A stretch of 64,000 bases of DNA from Paraburkholderia tagetis. GTDB lineage: Bacteria; Pseudomonadota; Gammaproteobacteria; Burkholderiales; Burkholderiaceae. A program made the position numbers and the translations under genes. Where the stretch lies: positions 1 to 64,000 of the forward strand of contig NZ_JAKLJA010000023.1 of the NCBI RefSeq assembly GCF_022213065.1, given 5' to 3'. This document shows positions 26,732-35,136 of this stretch, piece after piece; position 1 is the stretch's first letter, and every line of letters starts with the position of its first letter. The notes beneath the pieces were generated by a model that made no database searches, was not told the origin of the DNA, and saw only the letters and a list, made by a program, of their open reading frames with translations.

Positions 26732-27929
26732 TCACGGCGCCGGCACGCGCTGCGCGATGTGCCGGCCAATGGCGATCGACGCTGTCGCGGCGGGCGACGG
26801 CGCATTGCAGACGTGCAGCGCGCGCGGCGTCTGAACCAGACGAAAGTCGTCGACGAGGCCGCCATCGGCCTGCAATGCCTGCGCGCGCACGCCCGCCGCA
26901 GCCGGCACGAGATCATCGCCCCCCGATTTCCGGGATCAGCCGTTGCAGGCTGCGCACGAACGCCCGTTTGCTGAACGAGCGATACATCTCGCGCGCGCCC
27001 TCGCGCCAATGCTTGGTGCACAGCCGCCAGAAGCCCGGAAAGGCGATCACCTCGGACAGATCGCGCACGTTGACGTCGCGCTTTGTGTATCCCTCGCGCG
27101 CGAACGCGAGCACTGCATTCGGACCGGCCTCCACCCCGCCACCGAGCATCCGCGTGTAGTGCACGCCAAGGAACGGAAACGCGGGATTGGGCACCGGATA
27201 GACGAGGTGCCTGACCAGATGCTGCCGCTCGGGTTTGAGCACGTAATACTCGCCGCGGAACGGCACGATCCGCACTTCGGGGTCGACGCCGGCCAGGCGC
27301 GCGACACGATCGCTGTGCAGGCCCGCACAGTTGACGAGGTAGCGGGCGAAGTACGTATCGCACGGCGTCTTGACCACTACGCCATCACGCTCGCTCCGGA
27401 TACCGGTGACAGGCGTCTCGAGCCGAAGCGCCGCACCATGCGCCGCAAGCTGCTCAGCGAAGCTCTCGCAGACGCTCGCGTAATCGACAATCCCTGCGTC
27501 CGGCACACGCAGTGCGCCCAAGCCGCGCACGTGTGGCTCGATTTTGCGCAGCGCCTGCGGGCCGATCGCCTCGACGTCCAGGCCATTCTCCCGGCCGCGC
27601 GCTACGAGCGCCTCCATGAGCGGCACTTCCTCGGGCTGCGTGGCAACGATCACCTTGCCGCACAACTCGTGTGCGATGCCGCGACGCTCGCAGTAATCGA
27701 TCAGCGCGCGACGCCCTTCGTGCACGAACCTCGCCTTGAGGCTCCCTGGCCGATAGTAAATGCCGGAGTGAATCACGCCGCTGTTGTGGCCGGTCTGGTG
27801 GCGCGCCCATGCCGCTTCTTTTTCGAGCAGCAGAATCGAGGCGTCCGGGAACCGCGCGGCCAGCGCAACGCCCGTTGCCAGCCCGGCGATTCCGCCGCCT
27901 GCGATCGCGAAGTCGTATGTCTCGCTCAT
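26732..27929 (-). pseudogene. lhgO: L-2-hydroxyglutarate oxidase, frameshifted near the C-terminus
   Basis: FAD-dependent oxidase converting L-2-hydroxyglutarate to 2-oxoglutarate. The first 338 codons (27929-26913) are intact: FAD loop IAGGGIAGLATGVALA, HQTGHNSGVIHSGIYY, PFRGEYYVLKP and PFLGVHYTRMLGGG. The frame then stops right after LIPEIGGR. The family's last 60 residues are present in another frame (VPAAAGVRAQAL, then LVDDFRLV, then NAPSPAATASIAIG), ending at 26732. Removing one G from the G6 run (C6 on the plus strand at 26919-26924) restores a 398-aa protein of normal length. Either a real mutation, a slippage-prone tract, or a sequencing indel. It lies 12 bases after csiD. Confidence 0.88.
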
Positions 27930-27941
27930 CGCCGCCCTCCC

Positions 27942-28886
27942 TCACTGCGAAGAAAAGCGGCCGCGCTGGCGCATCAGTTCCCGCTGCAACTGCGCATCGC
28001 GCTCGAACGGCGCGCGGCCGTGTAACCAGAACTGATTGTTCAGCACGATCAGATCCCCCATCGGCAGCGGCAGGGCCGCGGTGCCCGCCGATGCCTCCAT
28101 CGAATCGGATAGCGCCTGCAGCCACGCGGCGTGCTCGATGCTTTCAGGACATACGAATTGGTCGATATAGCAGATGCACTCGCGGTCGTTGACCTTGAAG
28201 AATGTTGGCCGAGCGACGCACTGCGCGACGTTCTTGCTCGCGGGCGAGCGGTAGGTGAACGGATACGCGCCGAGCGGATGCTCGCTGAAACGCTTGAGGT
28301 CCGCCCAGTCATCGAGATGCAGCAACCTCGACTCGCCACCGCGTGCGTGGTGCTCGGAGAACTTCATCATCAGCAGCCAATCCGTTGCTTCGTCGACGAA
28401 CGTGCCGTCGGTATGCAGCGTGAAGAGACGATAGGCCTGGCGCAGGTACGAATCGCTGGCATCGGTGGACTTGACCACGAAGCGTGCATAGAAGGTGCCT
28501 GACATCGCATCGTGATTCGCCGGCCCGATGAGGTGGCCGATGGCTGTGCCAAACTTCACGTAGTCCTCAGGATCTGATGTCACGCCCTGAACGCCGATCG
28601 TGAAGCCACCGTTGTCGCGCTCATGCAGGATTGCGCGCAGCGTCTGCCTGAAACCGGCGCCCAGACGCTCGTCCAGCGCCTTTGCGAGCACGAAGCGCGC
28701 GGTCGGCACATATTCCAGATGCTGGCTGCTCATCTGCCGGTGCGATTCGAAGAAGTCGGCAAGCACGTGCTCGTCGAGCTCGATGTGATAAAGCCGCTGG
28801 TGGTGCGCGTGAGCCCGGACGCGAAAGCCGGCATCACCGGCAACATGGCTGGACGCAGGACGCGTGAAAAGCTGCTCTCGTTGCAT
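27942..28886 (-). CDS. csiD: glutarate 2-hydroxylase (CsiD/GlaH), Fe(II)/2-oxoglutarate dioxygenase
   Basis: 314-aa CsiD-family dioxygenase, near the length of E. coli CsiD (about 325 aa). It hydroxylates glutarate to L-2-hydroxyglutarate, using 2-oxoglutarate and O2. The iron-binding facial triad is visible: H158 and D160 in FTLHTDGTF and H289 in QFWLHGRAPF. Other family segments are GVQGVTSDPEDYVKFGTAIG and FFKVNDRECICYIDQFV. The start Met before QREQLF has AAGGA upstream; a longer in-frame start is unlikely. It sits just before lhgO, the enzyme for its product. Confidence 0.92.
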   Translation of the reverse strand: MQREQLFTRPASSHVAGDAGFRVRAHAHHQRLYHIELDEHVLADFFESHRQMSSQHLEYVPTARFVLAKALDERLGAGFRQTLRAILHERDNGGFTIGVQGVTSDPEDYVKFGTAIGHLIGPANHDAMSGTFYARFVVKSTDASDSYLRQAYRLFTLHTDGTFVDEATDWLLMMKFSEHHARGGESRLLHLDDWADLKRFSEHPLGAYPFTYRSPASKNVAQCVARPTFFKVNDRECICYIDQFVCPESIEHAAWLQALSDSMEASAGTAALPLPMGDLIVLNNQFWLHGRAPFERDAQLQRELMRQRGRFSSQ

Positions 28887-28995
28887 GGTCTGTCCTTGAG
28901 GGAGGGTGCTGGATGAGAGCAGGCGAGATGGCGCCCGTGACGGTGTCCCTGCCGGCCCGCGCCGAACGGCGCGTCGCGACAGCTCGCAGCGGATG

Positions 28996-29009
28996 GCAAT
29001 CGGAGAACC
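28996..29009 (-). promoter_or_regulatory. possible sigma54 (-24/-12) promoter for csiD
   Basis: Read on the minus strand it is GG-N10-GC with an intact TTGC at -12 but a weak -24 half (AGGTTC instead of TGGCAC). It would start transcription near 28984, about 98 bases before csiD. A sigma54 activator gene lies nearby. This is a low-certainty call. Confidence 0.3.
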
Positions 29010-29135
29010 TGTGCTGTCGGTGCAGGCGCCAGCCTGCGCGGAGCAAGGTGTAGAGGCGGCGCCGGCCCCCTCACGCGTAGACGCACGCATGCGAGACGAT
29101 CCGGCGCGGCACAGGCATAAGCCTGGCTAACAGCA

Positions 29136-29498
29136 TTACATCCCTGAGGGCGAAACACTCCCCGGACGCGACTCGGGCGCTTCGGACAGGCTGCGTTCGT
29201 ACTGGAGGTGCAAGTCCTTGAGCGCAGCAACGAGCGCGAGCCCAGCGCGGCCAATGTAGCATCGCTGGACACGCTCGGCGACCGGCGCTGCGCCGTCGCG
29301 CAGGCTGTGGCCGCGCAACAGGTCGCGAATGAAGGTACGCCCGTGCTCCGTAACCAGCGTGCAAGACGCGTCGAGGATGACCGCATATTTCGCGTCGATC
29401 TCAACGGTCACGCTCAGCGACTCGAACAAGTGCTGCGCCGCCATGCCCTGGGGCAGCCGCGCATGACCCGCCACGAAGCGTGTCTCGGGCCTGCTCAT
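29136..29498 (-). CDS. DUF3870-domain protein
   Basis: 120-aa protein matching DUF3870: FVAGHARLPQGMAAQHLFES, VTVEIDAKYAVILDASCTLV, TEHGRTFIRDLLRGHSL and a C-terminal helix ending YERSLSEAPES. The function is unknown; the pattern recalls small enzymes or sensors with a conserved Cys (DASCTL). The start Met at 29498 overlaps by 4 nt the stop of a possible 18-codon leader reading frame. It is the first gene of the minus-strand cluster, about 250 bases before csiD, so it may report on or process the cluster's substrate. Confidence 0.75.
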   Translation of the reverse strand: MSRPETRFVAGHARLPQGMAAQHLFESLSVTVEIDAKYAVILDASCTLVTEHGRTFIRDLLRGHSLRDGAAPVAERVQRCYIGRAGLALVAALKDLHLQYERSLSEAPESRPGSVSPSGM

Positions 29499-29551
29499 GA
29501 TCGGGCATGCCGCGTCGCAGCGGCAAGGCTGAGTGATTGATCGGGCTGCAT
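29495..29551 (-). CDS. possible 18-aa leader peptide before the DUF3870 gene
   Basis: A short frame starting MQPDQSLSLAAATRHARS with a strong CAGGAGCG ribosome site 6-7 nt upstream. Its stop overlaps the DUF3870 ATG (ATGA). The DUF3870 gene itself lacks a clear Shine-Dalgarno, so coupled translation is plausible. It could instead be part of a mis-framed N-terminus. Confidence 0.35.
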   Translation of the reverse strand: MQPDQSLSLAAATRHARS

Positions 29552-29591
29552 CGTTCGCTCCTGTTCGATATCTGGAATCAAGTTTAAGAAT

Positions 29592-29603
29592 CGCGATATC
29601 GCG
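29592..29603. promoter_or_regulatory. 12-bp perfect palindrome upstream of the DUF3870 gene
   Basis: CGCGATATCGCG, about 95 bases before the DUF3870 ATG. It has the look of a regulator site, but no factor can be named. Confidence 0.3.
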
Positions 29604-29759
29604 CGACAATGTACAACCTGCAGCGAGCGGTTCGGATACTGTTCTGCTTCTGTGGGCAGTACACGCAGCGTTCGGGCGTCGGGGGAGCGCACGCCGGAAG
29701 TAGACGTTGCCACTCAATTCGACGTGGTCGTTGAAGTCGTTTCGGTACTTTTCATCTTT

Positions 29760-29787
29760 CGGAACAGGTCAGACTAAAGCTGTTCCG
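29760..29787. promoter_or_regulatory. inverted repeat, candidate enhancer-like activator site
   Basis: CGGAACAG and CTGTTCCG (8-bp arms, 12-base spacer) in the divergent region between the DUF3870 gene and the sigma54 activator gene. The position suits an upstream activator sequence for that regulator; this is inferred from symmetry and place only. Confidence 0.35.
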
Positions 29788-30000
29788 CGATGCAACAGTG
29801 CGAATCTAGAGCTGCGGTTGTCCGAGTTCAAGAAGTCTCGCCATCGCATGCAACCTGTGCCAGCGAATCCAGTGTTACGACCCCGAGGGCCGCTATTCAG
29901 ACAAATGAAGACACTGGCAGGAACGTGAGCTTGTGAGTGAAATCTGCGCCGTGAACGTCAAATCGCGCTGCGCACAGTATGTACTTAATGATTGCAATTA

Positions 30001-30014
30001 TTGACGCAAATCAA
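30001..30014 (+). promoter_or_regulatory. FNR/ANR-type box upstream of the sigma54 activator
   Basis: TTGAC-N4-ATCAA, one base from consensus, centred about 141 bases before the ATG at 30149. It would link this catabolic cluster to oxygen control, although the spacing implies a long leader. Confidence 0.5.
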
Positions 30015-30148
30015 TAGGGAATCGTTTCGGCGCGCCACCATGCGCCATGGCACCCTGAAGCACGACGCTGCAATCAGGCGCCATCCCGGCTTACCGTTTG
30101 GCCTGTGAGGGTTCGGCACCTCGACCGGATTCGCAGGAGGAGGAGACA

Positions 30149-32107
30149 ATGCTCGACGATCCCGATCGCGGCGATATCGCGCCGGCTTCGATAGAAGCGT
30201 GCTGGCTTACGCCATCGATCCAGAAGTCACACGAGCGCTCGCAAACCTACGGGCTGAGCACATCGATGCGCCCGGATTATGACGTCCTTTCTGCGGCCGA
30301 TCTTGCATTGAAACGCGAACAGAGCCGCATCCTGTGTGTCCACGCGGCACCCGTCATGGAGACGCTTCGCGAGCAGATCACCAACACGCAAAGCATGATC
30401 GTCTTGACCGACGCCGAGGGCCTCATCCTGCATTCGATCGGCGACGACGGCTTTCTCAAGCGCGCCGAGAAAGTCGCGCTGCGCCCGGGCGCAAACTGGG
30501 CTGAGGCGCGTCAGGGCACCAATGCGATCGGTACCGCTATTGCGGAGTGCCGTCCCACGGTCGTTCACGGCGATCAGCACTATCTCGCCGCAAACCGGTT
30601 CCTCACTTGCTCCAGTGTGCCGATATTCAACCCGTACGGCGAGTTGAGCGGCGTACTCGACGTTACCGGCGATCGTCACAGCTACCACCAGCACACCATG
30701 GCGCTGGCGAAAATGTCGGTTCAGCTTATCGAGAACCATTTTTTTTCGACGACTTTTCGAACCACCTTGCAGATCGCCTTCCATGAACGTCCGGAGTTTC
30801 TCGGCACGTTGATGGAAGGCATTGCGGCGTTCACCTCCGACGGACGTTTCCTGTCGGCAAACCGCAGCGCGCAAATCCAGCTCGGCCTCACACTGGCGGG
30901 GCTGCGCGCGCATACGCTCTCGTCGCTGTTCGGACTCTCCGGCTCAGATTTGATCGATAAAGCGCGTACGAGCCAAGGACTGCTTCTCTCGCTCTCGCTG
31001 CGAAATGGACAGTGCGTTAGCGCCAATGTCGCGTTCAGGCAACCGGCACTGGCGAACGGCGATGGTTGCGTCGCCGAGCCGGGGATGCCATCGGCGATCC
31101 TCCGGCCAGCGACCAAAATACGCGAGGGTCAGTCGCGCCTGTGCCATCTCGAGACGGGTGATCTGCAAATCTCCGCTGTCGTCGCCAAAGTCCGCAAAAT
31201 CATCGGCAAAGACATCCCGCTTCTCGTGACCGGAGAAACGGGTACCGGCAAGGAGCTACTCGCACAGGCCATACACAACGACTCGCCGCGCCACGCCGAA
31301 CCGTTCGTTGCGGTCAATTGTGCGTCGATACCGGAGAGCCTCATCGAGTCCGAACTGTTCGGCTATGAAGAAGGCGCATTTACCGGCGCAAAACGCAAAG
31401 GCGCGGTTGGCAGGATTTTGCAGGCCAATGGCGGTACGCTCTTTCTCGATGAGATCGGCGACATGCCTTACCCGCTCCAGGTGCGTCTGCTGCGCGTGCT
31501 GCAGGAGAGGATCGTGAATCCACTCGGGTCGGCGAAGTCGATCCCCGTCGACATCGCGATCATTTGCGCCACCCATCGGGACCTGCGCGAAATGATTGCA
31601 CAGGGGCGCTTCCGCGAAGACCTTTACTACCGCCTTAACGGATTGGCGGTGAAACTGCCACCACTGCGCGACAGAACTGACCTTGCGCATGTGATCGAAA
31701 GCATGCTGAGAGTGGAGTCGCTGAACCGCACAAGCGGCCGCCCGTTGAGCGTCTCGCAGGAAGTCGTGGCCCTCTTCGAGCGATGTCGTTGGCCCGGCAA
31801 CTTTCGCCAGCTCGGCAATCTCATGCGCACCGCTGCGGCAATGGTCGATGAAGACGGGGAAATTCGGGTCGAGCATCTGCCGGATGACTTTCTGGAGGAC
31901 GTTCAAGCCGGGGTAGCCAGGGCCGCCAGCTCTGATCTGACGCCGCCACCTGGCGCACGCCTGCAGGAGGTTGCAGCCCTCGCGATCTCGGCCGCCGTGG
32001 CCCAGCACGGCGGCAATGTGTCGGCCGCAGCGCGGGCGCTGGGTGTTTCTCGTAACACGATCTATCGAAAGAGGCTGTCAGCGCCGGATGCCGGCAGCGA
32101 CGATTGA
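30149..32107 (+). CDS. sigma54-dependent transcription activator (AcoR-like)
   Basis: 652-aa enhancer-binding protein. The N-terminal part is AcoR-like with a GAF domain (IVLTDAEGLILHSIGDDGF, NWAEARQGTNAIGTAI). The AAA+ domain has Walker A GETGTGKE near residue 361, the sigma54-contact loop EEGAFTGAKRKG near 409, and GGTLFLDEIGDMP. The C-terminal Fis-type HTH is NVSAAARALGVSRNTIYRK. The ATG follows GGAGGAGGAGAC. It is transcribed away from the DUF3870-csiD-lhgO-hyu cluster and is its probable activator in response to a small ligand bound by the GAF domain. Confidence 0.92.
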   Translation: MLDDPDRGDIAPASIEACWLTPSIQKSHERSQTYGLSTSMRPDYDVLSAADLALKREQSRILCVHAAPVMETLREQITNTQSMIVLTDAEGLILHSIGDDGFLKRAEKVALRPGANWAEARQGTNAIGTAIAECRPTVVHGDQHYLAANRFLTCSSVPIFNPYGELSGVLDVTGDRHSYHQHTMALAKMSVQLIENHFFSTTFRTTLQIAFHERPEFLGTLMEGIAAFTSDGRFLSANRSAQIQLGLTLAGLRAHTLSSLFGLSGSDLIDKARTSQGLLLSLSLRNGQCVSANVAFRQPALANGDGCVAEPGMPSAILRPATKIREGQSRLCHLETGDLQISAVVAKVRKIIGKDIPLLVTGETGTGKELLAQAIHNDSPRHAEPFVAVNCASIPESLIESELFGYEEGAFTGAKRKGAVGRILQANGGTLFLDEIGDMPYPLQVRLLRVLQERIVNPLGSAKSIPVDIAIICATHRDLREMIAQGRFREDLYYRLNGLAVKLPPLRDRTDLAHVIESMLRVESLNRTSGRPLSVSQEVVALFERCRWPGNFRQLGNLMRTAAAMVDEDGEIRVEHLPDDFLEDVQAGVARAASSDLTPPPGARLQEVAALAISAAVAQHGGNVSAAARALGVSRNTIYRKRLSAPDAGSDD

Positions 32108-32686
32108 TGTCCTGACTCAGCTGGTGCAGCAACCTCCTCCGCACCTGCTACGGCCCAGCGATCTGGCCGAGTTCTGCCTGGTCACCTGATATCGCAACGC
32201 CACACTCCTTAAACGCCATCAATAACGCTGGTGCCGTCTTTGCGCGCCGCCAGTGACCGCTCGTCAAACAGATTTTCTTGCGTGAGCGGCGAGTTCAAGA
32301 TTTCTTCAAAATTAGGTTCAGCAATCGATCTATTATGATAAGTTTTCATATATCAAGTATCTGAATTAATTGTCAGGATTTGCTCGTCTCGATTGCCACC
32401 TCGCCACAGTCATTCTGCATACCTAATTTAATAAATAAGCCGATAGAAATTTTGAACACAGACGGCTATCGTCCTTTTACTTTAAGCAATGAGACAGGCG
32501 AGATTCCAGTTGTCGCTGGCTGTTTTTTTGGCGCCTTGCGGGATATTTTTCGGCGAATTTCCCCCGACCTTATACAGGCAAACGTCAGGCGGAAGCGGCC
32601 ATCCTTATAGGGACGGAGGAACAATAAAAAGCCAGCAGAAAACATGGGGGATGAATAGAATCAACTCACGACACGGGGAGAGCGCA
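32108..32686. other. AT-richer intergenic region
   Basis: About 580 bases, clearly lower in GC than the flanks around 32300-32480. No supported gene, terminator or operator was recognised. The composition suggests acquired or non-selected DNA. Confidence 0.5.
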
Positions 32687-32875
32687 ATGCCCAAAGTTCG
32701 CGTGCAGCAGTTTCATGAGACGGATGACGAGTTCCACGAACTCGGTGGTCTTCAAGTCATTGATCTGACCGAAGTGGAGCTAACCGCGCTCCAGGACCAC
32801 GACGGGGAAATCACATGGCTCGAAGGCCGAAGGGGATACTTTGGGCTCGCAGACGAGGAGCACGTGAAGAAGTGA
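32687..32875 (+). CDS. small acidic hypothetical protein, 62 aa
   Basis: Begins MPKVRVQQFHETDDEFHELG and is strongly acidic, with a KK end. GGGGAGAG lies about 6 nt before the ATG. In-frame starts further upstream would add basic, unlikely sequence. There is no TM segment or known family. It stands alone in a low-gene-density stretch. Confidence 0.5.
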   Translation: MPKVRVQQFHETDDEFHELGGLQVIDLTEVELTALQDHDGEITWLEGRRGYFGLADEEHVKK

Positions 32876-33227
32876 GAGCCGCGCTGCAAGTCCATGCATG
32901 CGTACCGTCCCAGGGCAAGGTTACGAGAGCTCGCCCATACCGACACGGCAAAGTCGAGGTCGTGAGTAATTCATGACGCGCGATTGTGCACGCTTTTGTA
33001 TAGGACACGCACGACCCGGTCAGCGCGTTCCCGGTGGCCAGGTGCGTGTACTGTGCATCAGAAGCTTCGCTCCAGATTGCTTCGGTGGTCCAGCTGCGCC
33101 ATCGAGGCGACCGCAAGGGCGAGCAAGCTTCATAGCCCTGTAGCGCGCCGCCGGCGTCGTCGAGCGCGTCGTGCAGGGGCGAGAGACGTGCTGTCTATAA
33201 TGGCAAACTCACGATGCCAACGATTGC
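32876..33227. other. intergenic region, nothing recognised
   Basis: About 350 bases between the small acidic protein and the tandem-module gene. Short frames exist on both strands but lack coding character and ribosome sites. Confidence 0.5.
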
Positions 33228-34628
33228 ATGGAGCACTACTTTATGAGTCAAGCCCGCGGGCGATATGCGGGATCCCGGGACAGCGGCCAACGCCAACCTC
33301 GCCACGAAAAGCAATCTCCGCCCAACCGGCAGAGACAACCGTATGTGAAGGCGCCTCCCCGAGACTCCACCCAGACTGCCTCCATTTTCAAAACACGATC
33401 GTTTCAGTTTCTGGTCGATGCGGTAGGCGCGGAGAATATCGCGATAGCCCTTGAATCCAGCATGACGCGCGTGGCCGAACTCCTGAACGGCGAGCGGTTC
33501 ACGCCCGAGACCGCCTTTCATATGGAAACCACGCTTGGGTTACCGCATGGCTTTTTTGACCAGCCCAATCCTGGGCTCTCGGCCGAGACCATCGCGCGTC
33601 TGAAGTCACCGCTCGACCTCATTCAATCGGACGACGGAGCAGACGACGTGTCTGAAGCACTGGAGCCAGCTTCTGCCCTGGACGTCGGCCAGCAACCCCT
33701 TTTTGAAAATAGTTTGTCCGAGGAAGCGCACATGTCGAAGAAAGCAACTGCCCGATCGCCCAGGGCCGTCAAGAATCGTCGAGGCGAAACGGGCGAACAG
33801 ACTCAGCCTCATGCACCGCCAAAAGCTTCGCCATCGAAGGACAAGGCGTCGCCTGAAACGACCCAACAGCAACCGCTGGCACTGAACGATGGCGCGGAGG
33901 TAGAAAGCATCCGGCGCGCCAACCTTCACGTTCTCACGAGTCGCAACGGATCGAAAGCAAGACTGGGTGTGGTCATGGCGATGAGTGGATCCAACATGGC
34001 CCATCGGCTACATGGCAAGAAGCGCATGGACAGTGTCGAAGCCAACCGGTTCACGGAGCGACTTGGTTTGCCAGCTGGCTGGCTGGACACCCCGCGCTCC
34101 GAGGCCGAGATTCCAGAGTCGGTCTCGCCTATGCTCGCCCCTGCTCCGCGTGGTCGCGTTTCGGCTCAACAACACGAGCCGCTTGCGCCCGTAACAAACG
34201 ATGGCGTGCCAGGGAAGTCCGCCGATGCGAAGGCGCACAAGGGACGCGGGCGGACCCGCGCCCTGGGCGATTCGGAAAGCCCCTCACCTGTGTCGGCGGA
34301 TGTCGCGGAAGAGCAAGACACGATCGTCGTCAGCCCGCAAGTTCATGTAAGTGATCTTCCCGAAGAGCTTGCCGGTCACTCACCTGAAGAAAGTCATGGC
34401 AAGACCCCGCCAGCCATACCGGCACCCCTTGAGACGTTCCCCGCCTGCGCAATACCGCCGCGAAACCCGGTAGCTTTCCCCTTCGCTTCCGTGACCAGCC
34501 TGGACAACCTTCACGGTATTGAACCGATAGCAGAAGCCTTGCTCAAGACGCTGGCAGGGAAAGCACGCACCGGTCGCCTGGACGAGTTGAAAGCGCTGGA
34601 GCTTTTGCAGCAAGCGGTCCTGTTGTGA
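33228..34628 (+). CDS. protein with two related repressor-like modules, unknown function
   Basis: 466-aa protein (or shorter, from the Met at 33243). Two segments resemble each other: one ends HMETTLGLPHGFFDQP (about residues 60-115), the other RFTERLGLPAGWLDTP (about 230-285). Both resemble the end of a phage-repressor-type HTH, where the LGLPxGWLD pattern is common. Between and after them lie long Lys/Pro/Ser-rich, probably disordered, linkers. A helical C-terminus (EALLKTLAGKARTGRLDELKALELLQQAVLL) may be a multimer domain. I know no named family. A nucleoid- or plasmid-associated DNA-binding role is an inference. Confidence 0.7.
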   Translation: MEHYFMSQARGRYAGSRDSGQRQPRHEKQSPPNRQRQPYVKAPPRDSTQTASIFKTRSFQFLVDAVGAENIAIALESSMTRVAELLNGERFTPETAFHMETTLGLPHGFFDQPNPGLSAETIARLKSPLDLIQSDDGADDVSEALEPASALDVGQQPLFENSLSEEAHMSKKATARSPRAVKNRRGETGEQTQPHAPPKASPSKDKASPETTQQQPLALNDGAEVESIRRANLHVLTSRNGSKARLGVVMAMSGSNMAHRLHGKKRMDSVEANRFTERLGLPAGWLDTPRSEAEIPESVSPMLAPAPRGRVSAQQHEPLAPVTNDGVPGKSADAKAHKGRGRTRALGDSESPSPVSADVAEEQDTIVVSPQVHVSDLPEELAGHSPEESHGKTPPAIPAPLETFPACAIPPRNPVAFPFASVTSLDNLHGIEPIAEALLKTLAGKARTGRLDELKALELLQQAVLL

Positions 34629-34742
34629 GTCAGTGGTAGCGTGCCAGGCCCCCTCGCGCGACGAGGCATCAAGCGCATCGAGGTAGCCCGGGGCTCAAGC
34701 AGCACGGCCGGTCATGGTTGTCACTCCTTGTTGATGTTTGTC

Positions 34743-34872
34743 GCTGGATGATTGTCGGCCCCGGTTGTTCTATTTGTCGCTGGCTGTGCGACGACGGCAG
34801 CTTTCGACGTCCATCTCGAAGATCGTCGAGTGCTACACGAGCCGGTCGATGGCGGCGAATGGATTTCGCAGC
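34743..34872 (-). pseudogene. IS21-family IstB-like helper ATPase, C-terminal remnant
   Basis: The minus strand encodes AAIDRLV, a stop, then HSTIFEMDVESCRRRTA, which is the usual IstB C-terminal pattern (AAIDRLVHHSTIFE and ESYRRR). No start or ATPase domain remains and the fragment has an internal stop, so it is a dead scrap of an IS21 element. Confidence 0.5.
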
Positions 34873-35031
34873 TCGATACCTGGCCCACGCGTACCTCTGC
34901 CAACACTTCGCCTACGTCCTTACGGACGCACACGCATGACTCGAGGCCGTTGTGGCTGGCTAGACCTTCAACGTATGACTCTTTCATTCACAACAGCTTG
35001 CCGGTTTTGACCGGCGCACGGAGGCGTTCAT

Positions 35032-35136
35032 TTCATTCAATTCGATGCCAGCCAGAAGGATCCGGGCCCAGCGAAAAGTCTTGAATCCCAGCATGGGCCG
35101 CTTCCATCGCTTGATCGTCCGATGGTCCGGGTCGGG
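35032..35136 (-). pseudogene. IS6-family transposase, C-terminal remnant
   Basis: A segment reading DHRTIKRWKRPMLGFKTF then RWARILLAGIELNEM matches the end of IS6/IS26-type transposases (DHRxxKRRxxPMLGFKS...ILAGIELMHM). It is fused in frame behind the first 53 codons of an MFS gene. The rest of the transposase is absent here. Confidence 0.7.

Larger units (their letters stand above)
29552..30148. other. divergent intergenic region
   Basis: About 600 bases between the leader/DUF3870 start and the sigma54-activator gene. It holds the two palindromes listed separately and an FNR-type box at 30001-30014. No convincing coding frame is seen. Confidence 0.6.

Noticed and set aside
30050..30070. TGGCACCCTGAAGC sigma54-like motif upstream of the activator gene
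   Set aside because: Spacing is one base too short, and activators of this type are usually sigma70-driven.
34752..35084. Plus-strand frame starting MSAPVVLFVAGCATT, lipoprotein-like
   Set aside because: It is the complement of the IstB and IS6 scraps and has no ribosome site.
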